Positions 8,238-18,060 of a stretch of DNA of 64,000 nucleotides are shown here, one piece after another; positions within the stretch are counted from its first letter, which is position 1, and each line of letters begins with the position of its first letter. The translations under genes and the position numbers were made by a program. This DNA comes from Mantamonas sphyraenae (Eukaryota > CRuMs > Mantamonadidae): NCBI GenBank assembly GCA_026936335.1, contig JAPMXV010000006.1, positions 310,001 through 374,000 of the forward strand. Direction: 5' to 3'. The notes beneath the pieces are model-generated. The model saw only the letters and a list, made by a program, of their open reading frames with translations. It ran no database searches and was not told the DNA's origin.

Positions 8238-10204
8238 CTACCTCTTGCTCGTGCTTGTGGTTGGTGTGCGCCGCAGTCGCTTGGACCTCCTCATGGGCGA
8301 GGGTGTTTCGGACACAACGTCTTCAAAGTCCTGTGCATCCCTATCGTCGTCCGTGTCAAAGCTGGAGTCCAACTTGCGCTTGGCTGACGATCCAGGGGTC
8401 AGCCGCGGCTCGGCCTTGCTTCTTGCATCCACCAGCAGATGCGGTGGTGTCTCTGGCAACACTTCTTCCTCTTCCTCCTCTTCCTCCTCTTCCAACACGT
8501 CGTCGTCGTCCACATCGCTGTCCGACGCCTCTATACAGAACGTTTGGGAAACCTGCGTCTTCTCCTGCGTCTCCTCCTGTGCCTTGGGTGCCTCAAACTG
8601 CCCAATCTGACTCACTGGATTGAAATAAAACGGCCTCTGTAGCTTGTCGGACCATACACTGCGCCAGGGCAATGGCAGAGACAGTGTAGGGATGGATGGC
8701 TGCCTCTGCTTCTGCTCCAGAGAGTCTCCTGGCTCATCCTCCAGCTTCATCCGCTCCTCCTCCGCTTCTCCTCCCTCCCGCTCCTCTCCCTCCTCCCTCT
8801 CTGGTATCCGTTTGGCCATCTCCATACGTTTGAGACGCTTCTCCTTCCGCTTGCGCCGCAGAATGTCTCGTGTCAACTGCCGGAACAGGGCTTCAGCTGT
8901 ACGGGGCAAAGAGTGTGAATGTGTGAGTTGGCGTGATCACATCCCTCCCCCCCATCCCCCCCCCCCCTCCCCCATCACTCGCACTGTCCACACGTACACT
9001 TATCCAACTCTTCCTGCTTGTTGTGGTTGCGCTTCTTCTTCCGCTGGCCCTTCTCCGCCTCTTCCCGCTCCTTTTCCATGCGCACAAACTCCATGCGGAT
9101 CTCCAAATCGCTCTTTGGTTGCACACTGTCCAGATGAGAGTTGTAGAAGAGCACCCAGTCTTTGTGACGCTGCACCAGTGTGTTTCGATCCCCGCTGGTA
9201 CTCAGACCGTGTTTCTTCAACAATGCCTTGAGCTTCTTGTCCTTCAATCCATGGTACACTTGTCTGCTCAGTCTGCGTCGTCCATGGCCCTTTTCCGGCG
9301 TCACTTGCGTCGGTGGCAATGCCAACGATGATTCCTCGCTGTTCCCGCTGCTGCTGCTGCTGCTCGAGCTGCTGCTCGAGCTGGACGCTTGTGACGACAC
9401 CATACCGGAGATCTGACGTGCCAGGCATGTGTTTAGGTGCTGGTTGATCAGAGTCTCACCCACTTTGGTGCTGCACACGGGACACTTCACCAGCCGGTTG
9501 CCGTCTTTGTCGTGTGTGGCCTCCTCCTCCTCCGCCTCTTCTTCTGCAGCCTCCCCGTTGTCCTTGTCCACATCTACACTGATCTCCTCCTCACTGCTGC
9601 CACTGCTGCCACCCTGCTTGCTATCTCCCCCCTCATCACTCCCACCCTTGCGTGTAGGGTCCTCACGCGTCTCGACAACCTCTTCCGCAGGTTTCCCGAG
9701 AACCAGCATGTCTCGCAACGCCGGCCTGTACTGCGTGTCAGTGTGTCCGGACCTGTCTGCCTGTCGTTCATGCATGCAGTGTGTCCCACTCCCCATCCTT
9801 GCCACCAGACGTGTGCGTGTGTGTGTGTGTCTGTGCGTGCCTGCTTACCTGGCGCGTTTCCAGTACGTCAGCGCCTGATCAAGGCGCCGGTTGGGCAAAA
9901 GGTCATGCTCCTGGGCGTTCTGTGGACGATGTGAGCACGTGGAAAACACCCACCCCAGAGAGACTGCAATGTTCAAAGGGAAGGAGGGGGCCACTCCTGG
10001 TGGTGTGCTGCTTACCCGTTTGCAGACAGGACACTTGCGCACAAAGGTGAGAGCTTTGTGGATGCACAGCGAGCAGAAGCAGTGGTGACACCCGCTGAGC
10101 ATCATGACATTGGTGTACAGTTCACCACAGATGGGACACCGGAACATATTGTCCATCTGGCCCAGGGCCTCGATGGGCCATTCGTCGTCGTCCAGCTGTT
10201 GCAT
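8238..10204 (-). CDS. RAD18: RAD18 E3 ubiquitin ligase (RING, UBZ4, SAP) with C-terminal WW-like segment
   Basis: Four exons, 10204-10016, 9919-9849, 9725-8998 and 8896-8238, give 548 aa with all phases closing. The start MQQLDDDEWPIEAL aligns with the start of other RAD18 proteins. Domains in order: C3HC4 RING (about 18-58, CPICGELY ... CSLCIHKA ... CPVCKR), a UBZ4 zinc finger (CPVCSTKVGETLINQHLNTCL, about 165-185), a SAP DNA-binding helix pair (YHGLKDKKLKALLKKHGLS, about 240), then basic/acidic linkers. RAD18 with RAD6 monoubiquitinates PCNA at stalled forks. Unusually, the last exon holds a WW-like motif (WRSVWSDKLQRPFYFNPVSQ, about 408-430) followed by long Glu/Asp runs and a basic C-terminus. 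Head-to-head with the PARP16-like gene. Confidence 0.93.
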
Positions 10205-10305
10205 ACAGAGAATGGGGTGTTGGTGTTGGCGACGCAAGGATCCAGACTCACTGAGGACAGGATGTTCGCATGCTGGTGGCATCCGCGTGTTTTTGTGTGC
10301 CCCCC

Positions 10306-10349
<44 letters not shown>

Positions 10350-10405
10350 CGTGTGGTGTGTGTGCCTCTGTGTGGTGTGGAAGGATTGCGCCAGCGAACC
10401 CAAAA
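10205..10405. promoter_or_regulatory. Bidirectional promoter of RAD18 and PARP16-like gene, with (GT)n
   Basis: 201 bp between divergent start codons. It holds a perfect (GT) run at 10309-10347. Alternating GT near the middle of a two-way promoter could favour Z-DNA or nucleosome exclusion; that is inference. Confidence 0.45.
10309..10347. repeat. (GT)n microsatellite in a divergent promoter
   Basis: An uninterrupted GT run of about 39 bp, the longest dinucleotide run I noticed in the window. Confidence 0.95.
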
Positions 10406-11487
10406 ATGGAACTGATTGCACTGGAATGCCTGCTGGCCATGCTGGCAGCAGCATTGGGCAGTGGCCAACCCAACTCATGCACCAAACCATTGCCACGAGA
10501 TTGGACGGTGGAGTCCCTGCGCCCTGTGCTGGGTCGTGTGGAACCCGCCGTGTTTGCTGTGGCTGAAAGCGGTGTGGATGGTGCTGATGCATCGCATGTG
10601 CTGGCCATGTTGGAAGAACAGGGGGACAGTGAGGCAGTGCAGGTGTTGCACTGGCTCATGGCCACTCCATCCCAGTGTGACGAGCACACTCGGTCCTGGC
10701 TTGCCAAACAGCCCGAGGAGGTGTTGGAACACTCCTATGCCAAGCTTCTCCCCTGTTCCTGTGACACACACTCTGTCCTGGAGGCCTCTGCCCACGTCCA
10801 GCCCGACCATGTGTTCTGTGTGCCGTACTACGAGGGCACCGACGACGGACAACCCCACCACCAGGCCTCGCTGGCCTTTACACAACGTGCCAACGAGCTG
10901 GGCTGTGAACAGCAATGGTTCCATGGCTCGCACATGTCCAATTGGCACTCCATCCTCCACACCTGCCTCGATGAAGGCCGCACCAACCGTGGGGTCCTCT
11001 ACGGACGAGGTGTCTACCTTGCCAAGCAGTTGCGTGTCAGCATGGAGTTTGCCCATGCCCTTGACTTTGCCTCTGTCATGCGTCTGCCCCATCTTGGCTC
11101 ACGATGCTCCATGGTCGCCGAGTGTCAGGTCATTTGCGACAAAAGCCTAGCTCGATCCACCCTCACCGAGCAAGGGGTGCCCACACACTACCTTGTGGCA
11201 GGCGGGCAGTTTGTACGTGTCACTCACCTCCTCCTCTGGGTTCATCGTGACCCTGTGTCATCCTCACCTGTGTCATCGGCGGCTGCTCCTCCTCCTCCTC
11301 CGCCTCCTCCTCCACGGCAGACATCCATCCTACCACGGAGGCCACGCCCCCATCATGGACAATGCGCGTGTTCTCCCTGGTGCGCACACATGCATTGCTT
11401 GTCTGTGTCATACTGTACATCTGTGTGCTGTTGTGGGTCAACGCCCTTGACCAACCAATCAAGCAACGCACACGCAAGCTAAGGTGA
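10406..11487 (+). CDS. PARP16: PARP16-like tail-anchored mono-ADP-ribosyltransferase
   Basis: The first exon starts at 10406. The frame must change near the end: with an intron 11247-11320 (GTGACC...CACGGCAG, 74 bp) the protein is 335 aa and ends in a hydrophobic helix (ALLVCVILYICVLLWV) plus a short basic tail. Human PARP16 is 322 aa with the same tail anchor in the ER/nuclear envelope. The ART fold shows the first catalytic motif (FHGSHMSNWHSILHTCL, His of the H-Y-x triad near residue 172) and the second (LYGRGVYLAKQLRVSMEFAH, Tyr near 203). Without the splice the ORF runs to 11482 with a less convincing Cys-rich end. Catalytic residues look intact. Donor choice (GTGACC) is the weakest point. 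Confidence 0.85.
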
Positions 11488-11619
11488 CATTGGTTTGCAA
11501 CCTCCCTCCCCCACACACACATGGACAATCGCAAGAGGGAATGAATGTGTGGTTGTTTGACTCGTCGTCGTTTTTTTTTTGCGTTCATCTGTTCGCACAT
11601 TGGGTCTCGCTGACCCAAA

Positions 11620-14326
11620 TCACTCCACAGTCACACTCTTGGCCAGGTTGCGGGGCTGATCGACGTTGAAGCCACGTGCACATGCCAGATGGTAGGAGAG
11701 GAGCTGCATGGGGATGACGTTGATGATGCACTGCAGGTACGGGTCCACCTTGGGCACCTTGATGGCATTGACTGCCTGGTCATCCAGCGAGTCGTCGTCC
11801 TCGTGCACAAGCACAATGGGCTTGCCCGAACGAGACACGACCTGGTTGACAGCGTTCATGACACGGTCATACGAGCTGTCCCTGGTGGCAATGAGGATCA
11901 CAGGCATGGTTTCGTCAATCAGAGCCAGTGGTCCGTGCTTCAGCTCACCCGCCAGGATGCCTTCCGAGTGGATGTACGAGATCTCCTTGATCTTGAGTGC
12001 ACCCTCCACACAGGTGGCGTACTGCAGACCACGACCCATGATGAGAAGCGACTTGGCATCGTTCATGCCTTCAGCCAGCTCCTTGATCATGTCGTTAGCC
12101 TCCAGAGCCTTGCCAATGAGTTCGCTCAACTTGGCCATGTCGTCGATGATGGCAATGAAGCGTTCGCGCAGGGCCAGCGAGTCCTCGCCCAGCTTGAGGG
12201 CAAAGAGGATCAGGGCAATCACCTGCGAGGTGTATGCCTTTGTGGAAGCCACACCAATCTCCACACCTGCGTTGACGTGCACACCACAGTCGGTCATGCG
12301 AGCAATGGCCGAGCCCACCGTGTTGGTGAAGCCAATGCACAGCGCTCCATGCTTCTTGCAGTACTCCAGTGCACGCAGCGTGTCTGCCGTCTCACCCGAC
12401 TGGGAGATGAAGATGCACACGTCGTCACGGAAGATTGGCGGGTCACGGTCCATCATGTCCGATGCCAGCTCCAGGCTGATGGGCACGTTGGAAAAGTCTT
12501 CCAACAGCTGACGCGTGGCCACGGCAGCATGGTACGAGGTGCCACACGCAATCATGATGATACGACGACAGCGACGAATGTAGGGCAGGTGAGCCTGCAC
12601 CCCACCCAGCTTGACGGTGTGGTCCTGGAAGTTGATGCGACCTGCCATGGTGTTCAAACACGACTCGGTCTGTTCGTAGATCTCCTTCTGCATAAAGTGG
12701 TCAAAGTTGCCACGGCGGATCTGGTCCAACTCCATCTCCAGCGTGTGCACAAATCGCTTGGTGTCCGTCTCGGCCTCGGACTGCTCCTCCGACGACGACG
12801 ACGACGACGACCCGGCGTCCTCCTCACGCTGCACACGGAAGATGGTGAAGTTGTTGTCACACAGGTGCACAAAGTCACCGTCCTCCAGGTACAACACACG
12901 CTTGGTGTGTGCAATCAGTGCAGACGCATCACTGGCAAGGAAGTACTCCACCGGCTCCTCACGCTCCTGCACATGCACAGACGCAGACGAACGCAGCACG
13001 TCGTTCACAATCTCTGCGTCATGTGAGCTGTTCTCCTCAAACAGAGGCTCAAAGCTCATGGCTCCTGCCAGCAGGCCGCCTTCCTGCGACGTCGATCCGG
13101 CCGGCGACAACAGCGGCGTCCCTGCAAGCGACATGTTGCGCTTGTAGTTCACCTGCACCGACGTCTCTGTCTTGTCTGACGAGTCTGGGCGCGAGATGCT
13201 GTGTGTCATTTTGGGGGGGGGGGTGGGTGGAGGAGGTGTCAGGTGTCAGGTGTCAGGTGTCAGGGAAAAATCCTCTCTTCCCTCTGGCACCAGCCACGTA
13301 CCCAAGGATCAGGGGAGAGCCGCGCTTGGCAGCCACCAGTTCGTTGGGGTACAGCCTCGACTTGACAATGAGCGCATAGGCGCCGTGCTGCGTGTGTGCG
13401 GCAGGAGGGGTGTGTGTGTGAGTCGGACGGGGAACGGGGGACCCCAGCCATAATCACGAAACGTAAAAAAAAAGCAGAGAAACGTGTGGAAAACACAGTG
13501 GTGTGGGGAAGGGGGGAGCGGGGGTGGGGGTAGGGAACATACGAGGTGGAAGGAGACCTCCTTGATGAGGGACTTGAAGGTGGGCTTCTTGCCGTACTCC
13601 TCTGTGAGCTGCAGGTAGACGTAGTAAATGAGTTGGGCGACAATCTCCGTGTCGGTGTCGCTCTTGGGGCTGAAGCCCTTCTTCTGCAGCATCATCTTGA
13701 GGTCCTTGTAGTTGGTGATGATGCCGTTGTGCACCACAGTGAAGTGGGCGTCTTCGTCAGAGACGTGGGGATGCGAGTTGACGCGGCTCGGGGCACCGTG
13801 GGTGGCCCAGCGAGTGTGTGCAATGCCTATCCGGGGTGTTGTGGCAACACGATGGCATGAGCATACACACACACGCACGCACAGACACACACAGAGAGGG
13901 ATGTGCAGACACACGCATGGATCACGCAGTGCACGCAGCAGCAGGGAGGGAGGGCAGAAGGTGTCAGCGCACAAGAGGGCTCCGGAAACTGCTCGAAAAA
14001 CGCCTTTTCTGCAACTGCGGCGGAGAACGCCACACAACAGTCGTGGGATGACACAAAGGGCATGGACACTTACCGGCATGGTTGTTAAAGGTGAATTCGG
14101 CGTCGAGGTTGGTCATCTCCTCGCCAACCAGCTGGCGGAGGGCAGCCAAGTTTCCGACCTCACGAATAATCTTCGGAGCCAGACTCTGGTCGTCCTGGTC
14201 GATCGCAATGCCCGCAGAGTCGTAACCACGGTACTCCAGGGTCTGCAGACCCGAAAGCAGGACCTCAACAATGTCCGCACGCGTACGCGGAGTCAGATAG
14301 GAGAAAATGCCAAAGATGCCACACAT
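11620..14326 (-). CDS. GFPT: Glutamine:fructose-6-phosphate amidotransferase (isomerising), GFAT
   Basis: Four exons, 14326-14074, 13826-13543, 13387-13302 and 13198-11620, give 733 aa with all phases consistent. It makes glucosamine-6-phosphate, the committed step to UDP-GlcNAc. The start [11 protein letters not shown] places catalytic Cys at position 2 after Met removal; the glutaminase domain shows [27 protein letters not shown] and [11 protein letters not shown]. Two SIS domains follow ([73 protein letters not shown]) and the usual C-terminus ending KSVTVE. It is slightly longer than animal GFAT (about 680-700 aa) because of an acidic Ser/Glu-rich linker near residues 215-365. Cytosolic. 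Confidence 0.96.
13236..13262. repeat. Short tandem repeat AGGTGTC x4 in a GFAT intron
   Basis: Four near-perfect copies of a 7-mer lie inside the last GFAT intron (13199-13301), next to a G run. It looks like simple slippage-type repetition. Confidence 0.8.
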
Positions 14327-14767
14327 GATGGAAAGAGTTCTCTGGAAGGAATTTGAGGATTCAGAAGGTTTTGAGAGGTTGTGTCGAGAGGGATGCTCAA
14401 GTGACGCACAGTCGATGGTTGGGCGTGGTAGTATGGATACAGGGGTTCCGGTGAGATACAGTGAGGCTGTACGATAGGGAACGACTTTGGCGGCTTTCGA
14501 CTGAGTTGGCAAGGCTGGCGCCTGCTGCGATCGCAGTTTTGAAGTCGCCAGCTCCCCGAAAGCGCGACGCCCACCCCGGCCTCCACACGTCAGCGGTGAC
14601 CCCGAAACAGCAGCCGATGTGCTTTGGGTGGCCATTGCAGACAGTGGGACGTGGTTGCATGCTCACACAGACGTCGTCACGTCGGAATGGGTGGCAGGAA
14701 GAAGGAAACGCAGCAAGAAAGTTGACGTTTTGTTTGTGTTATGGAAGAAAGAAGAAACCGGACGCCG
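14327..14767. other. Region upstream of GFAT
   Basis: 441 bp between the GFAT start codon and the stop of the downstream-lying membrane gene, both on -. It must hold the GFAT promoter and 5' UTR. No convincing coding exon or RNA gene is seen. Confidence 0.5.
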
Positions 14768-16408
14768 TCACACCTTGTTCACCTTGTTCCCAGTGATGAG
14801 AGCCAGCTGAACGCCCATGAAGAGGCTGAGAATGAACCAGGGGAGGTGGTCCTGGATGTGCTCACTCTGGACAGCGACGCACTGCTCTGGGAGAGGGAGG
14901 GAAAGGTCCACAGAGTAGTCTGACCACATGTGCAGAGGCGAGTCATCAGGCAACTTGCCATACTGGTCCACATACGCCGTCACGTCGCGTTCGTATGCTC
15001 GGATGCGACGCAGGGAGATGTGTTCGACGGCCATGTTGGCCAGAATCTTGACCACGAGGAGGACACCAAACTGGGCCACCATTGTCCACACCTGGGTCTC
15101 TGTGGACACATCACAGGCCACCATGCAGGGTCCAGGCACGTAGAGGTTGGACACCAGCAGCACACTGGCCAACACATCCGCCAAGTGCTCAGACATCATG
15201 TCCTGCACCGCATACAACCAGTACTTGCGAAGAAACAGGCATCGTCTGTACAGACGATACTCTTGCTTGTCCTGAGGGGTGGTGAGGGTGTCCACCACCG
15301 TCTGCACAGAGTCCCCTTTGATTGTTCGCCACAGCCAGTTCCATCCCTCCTCGCCCAGACCTGCGTCACGCACAATGAGACGCACGGTGAGTGCCACAAT
15401 CATGATGAGGGACACGACGTCAAAGCTGGCCACGTTGATGAAGAGGAGGGACCCAAACAGGTCGTCCACCACCTGCCAGGGAAACAAGAGCTGCACACTG
15501 CGCCACGAGTCGGTGGCAAAGTTGCTCAGCTTCCAAATGAGCAGAATGACAGCCAGCATGAGGATGAGATAGAAGATGTAGACGCCCAATGCCAGCACGT
15601 CGGATACACCGGCGGCCACTGCGTTGACTGTGACAGAGATGGTGGTGCCACCCAGAATGAGTCCCACAGCAAGGTTGGCATAGCCACGACCATAGCGCAC
15701 GCGTCGATGTCCACGGTTTTCCCACCAGACGACAAAGGCGATGGCAAAGACGACCACCAGCGTCAGACCACTCCCCAGCCCGGGGTCCATGCCGTAGTAT
15801 GGCAACAGAGTGCCTGTCATGAATGCCCCCACAGACATGAGATAGCCCCAAATTGCCATATGCGATGCCACATGCCGCCGTTGCTGCGGCGGACGCGGTT
15901 CAAACAGCCGTAGGCGCTCGGCATCACTTTTCATCTCGTACACCTCGATGCCGTAATCCTCAGGCTTCAAAAACGGTTTGATGGGCAAGTTATACTGCTT
16001 GCGAAACATATACTCGACGACCATGACCATGAGGGGTGTGCCCAGAAAGATACGCACGGCATTGACAAAGAGTGTGCTTTCGGGCGTGTGACCCAACGTC
16101 ATCCTGTCGCCCAGCATCACTGTGGGTGGACCCGTGGCCAGGTACACCACATGGGCCCATGAGTGCACAATGAGGCCCCATACGATCGACAGTGCCTTTT
16201 GTGTGCGGGTCAAGACGCCCGGGTAGCAAATCTCGATGCCTGTGGCAATCAGGGGTCCCTCGATCACGCTGAAGGTCAACGAGTCCAGTGACACCACCCC
16301 TTTGTACCAGGACACACATGCCACTGTCCAAATCATCGCTACGGCGTAGATGAGTACCTGCAGCCGTGTATGGTGCGACGGCGGCCAGACCCTCTCTAGG
16401 CTTGGCAT
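14768..16408 (-). CDS. Polytopic membrane protein, unknown family
   Basis: A 546-aa single exon that starts at MPSLERVWPP (16408); upstream in-frame sequence is Thr-His repeats from a microsatellite and is excluded. Around ten hydrophobic segments are visible (for example VLIYAVAMIWTVACVSWY at about 18, a helix near 68-90, GAFMTGTLLPYYGMD, LTLVVVFAIAFVVWW, LAVGLILGGTTISVTVNAVAAGV, VLALGVYIFYLILMLAVILLIW, VSLIMIVALTVRLIV, FGVLLVVKILANMAVEHI and LPWFILSLFMGVQLALITG at the C-terminus). Charged loops between helices contain RxYxRR motifs. I do not recognise the family; it shares no obvious motif with the other two polytopic proteins here. A 5' non-coding or short coding exon upstream cannot be excluded. 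Confidence 0.7.
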   Translation of the reverse strand: MPSLERVWPPSHHTRLQVLIYAVAMIWTVACVSWYKGVVSLDSLTFSVIEGPLIATGIEICYPGVLTRTQKALSIVWGLIVHSWAHVVYLATGPPTVMLGDRMTLGHTPESTLFVNAVRIFLGTPLMVMVVEYMFRKQYNLPIKPFLKPEDYGIEVYEMKSDAERLRLFEPRPPQQRRHVASHMAIWGYLMSVGAFMTGTLLPYYGMDPGLGSGLTLVVVFAIAFVVWWENRGHRRVRYGRGYANLAVGLILGGTTISVTVNAVAAGVSDVLALGVYIFYLILMLAVILLIWKLSNFATDSWRSVQLLFPWQVVDDLFGSLLFINVASFDVVSLIMIVALTVRLIVRDAGLGEEGWNWLWRTIKGDSVQTVVDTLTTPQDKQEYRLYRRCLFLRKYWLYAVQDMMSEHLADVLASVLLVSNLYVPGPCMVACDVSTETQVWTMVAQFGVLLVVKILANMAVEHISLRRIRAYERDVTAYVDQYGKLPDDSPLHMWSDYSVDLSLPLPEQCVAVQSEHIQDHLPWFILSLFMGVQLALITGNKVNKV

Positions 16409-16496
16409 GGTGTTGTGCTGGTTCAGCGTGCGGCAACACGGAACACAAGCAAGGGTTTGTTCTTTCCAGCAGGTGCCTGTGCACACAAACGATGTC

Positions 16497-16521
16497 TGTG
16501 TGTGTGTGTGTGTGTGTGTGT
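16497..16521. repeat. (TG)n microsatellite
   Basis: Perfect TG run, 25 bp, in the 5' flank of the membrane-protein gene. Confidence 0.9.
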
Positions 16522-16667
16522 CGCTTGCGCAAACCTGTCGGCGCTGCGTCTTGCTTTTCGCGCAAAACTGGACTTTGCCCAGCTCTGCCCTTCCCCCCTC
16601 TCCAATCGCACCCAAACCCAAGAGCAGGGCCAAGAATGGGGTGATCCAAAGCAACAGCATTCTGCTA

Positions 16668-16694
16668 GTGTGTGTGTGTGTGTGTGTGTGTGTG
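16668..16694. repeat. (GT)n microsatellite
   Basis: Perfect GT run, 27 bp, immediately 3' of the RPEL gene. Confidence 0.9.
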
Positions 16695-16705
16695 ATGAAC
16701 TGCAT

Positions 16706-17953
16706 CTATTCCTCGCTGGTGGTGGTGGTGGTGGTGGTGGTGTCAATCTCACCAGCCTCCACCACTCCCTTGGCCTCGAGCTCCTCCACAGAGGGACGTG
16801 AGCCAATCTTGCTCTCGAGGGAGTCCTTGGTACGCTCCACCTCCAATTCATGCTGCTTCTCGTGCAGCTTCGCCGACACAGTCACGTCTGCGTGCAGGAT
16901 GTTGCGGTCCAGCATCAGCTCCTTCTCCGGGCGGTTCTCAATCTTGAACTCCAGCTTGTCGACCAGACGGGCCTTGACCAGCTCATCCTCTTTGGCCTGC
17001 AGCGAAGGTGCCACCTTGCTGTCGTGGATGTAGTTGCGGTTCACCAGGTCCTCGCGTTCCGGACGACGCTCCAGCTTGTGCTCCAGCTTGTCGATCGTAC
17101 GCTTCTTCTCCAGGTCGTCCATCGCCTGCTGCAGCTGCGGGGCAAGGTTCGTGTCCAGCAGAATATGATGCTGTGTGTGTGTGTTGTCGTTGTGGTTGTG
17201 TGTCAGCCGTTGGGCGGATTTTCCACAGCCCGTTTTTTCCCTCTCTCTCTCTCCTGCTCCCCCAACCCGCTGCTTCCAACTGGGCCTCTCCACTTACGTT
17301 GACCAGGTCCTCACGGTCCGGACGGCGCTCCAGCTTCTTCTCCAGCGAGTCGCGTGCCTTGGCCTTGAGCAGGTCGTCACGAGCTGCCTGCAGAGACGGA
17401 GCCAGCGTGTCGCCTGCGAGAGTGGTGTGTTGTGGTGTGGTGTGTGTGTATCCACATCCATTGAGGAGATCAACGCCATGCCGTGTCAGATTGCCATCCT
17501 ACCACTGTGTTCCATCATGCCCACTCCCCTCACATGCCACTTTCCCACACACCCCACACCCCCCCCGTTTGAAATGAAGTCAAACGGGGGGGCCGCCCCT
17601 TTTTTTCCTTTCAGGAACGGTCGTTTTCCCCTCTCGCGCGCCCGTACTCGCCACCACATGCACCTCGCCACCCGCACATGCGTCCCATACGTACCCTTGA
17701 GCACGTTGCGTGCAATGAGGTCCTCACGGTCCAGACGCAGGGCGCCCAGCTGCTTCTCCAGGGCTGAGTGTGCCCAACGTCGTCGTCGTGTCATTTTGTG
17801 TGAGTTGGCTGTTGGCTGCCTAATTCCTCGCCCTCTCTCCAGGCCTGCACACTCACCCTCTCCAGAGCCGGCCAGGTCGATGTTGCTCTCGTCCACGGCG
17901 ACGACTTCCTCCTCCTGCTCCTCAATCTGCTGCTGCTGCTCGTTCTCGCTCAT
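16706..17953 (-). CDS. RPEL-repeat protein (G-actin-binding repeats)
   Basis: Four exons, 17953-17857, 17763-17695, 17413-17298 and 17170-16706, give 248 aa with every phase closing. After an acidic Gln/Glu-rich N-terminus (residues 1-33) there are five tandem modules: LEKQLGALRLDREDLIARNV (degenerate), LEKKLERRPDREDLVNHHIL, LEHKLERRPEREDLVNRNYI, LEFKIENRPEKELMLDRNIL and LESKIGSRPSVEELEAKGVV. The RPxxxEL core is the RPEL motif of MRTF and Phactr proteins, which binds monomeric actin. Linkers between them (APSLQAxxDDL) are regular, giving a period of about 40 aa. No SAP or PP1-binding motif is seen, so it is a pure repeat protein. Poly-Thr ends the chain. Confidence 0.9.
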
Positions 17954-18060
17954 TTCGTGTTGGTTCGTTTGTGTGTTTTGTGTGGTTGAACCCACGCGAA
18001 TGTATTTCAGCTGACCCACTGTCACACACACACACACATTCACACACCCTCTTTCATTCT

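Larger units (their letters stand above)
16409..16705. other. Intergenic region with two (TG)n runs
   Basis: About 300 bp between the membrane-protein start and the RPEL stop. It carries (TG)n at 16497-16521 and at 16668-16694. No gene is supported. Confidence 0.6.

Noticed and set aside
10058..10405. N-terminal extension of the PARP16-like protein
   Set aside because: It would overlap the RAD18 first exon and read through the (GT)n run; the ATG at 10406 gives the expected length.
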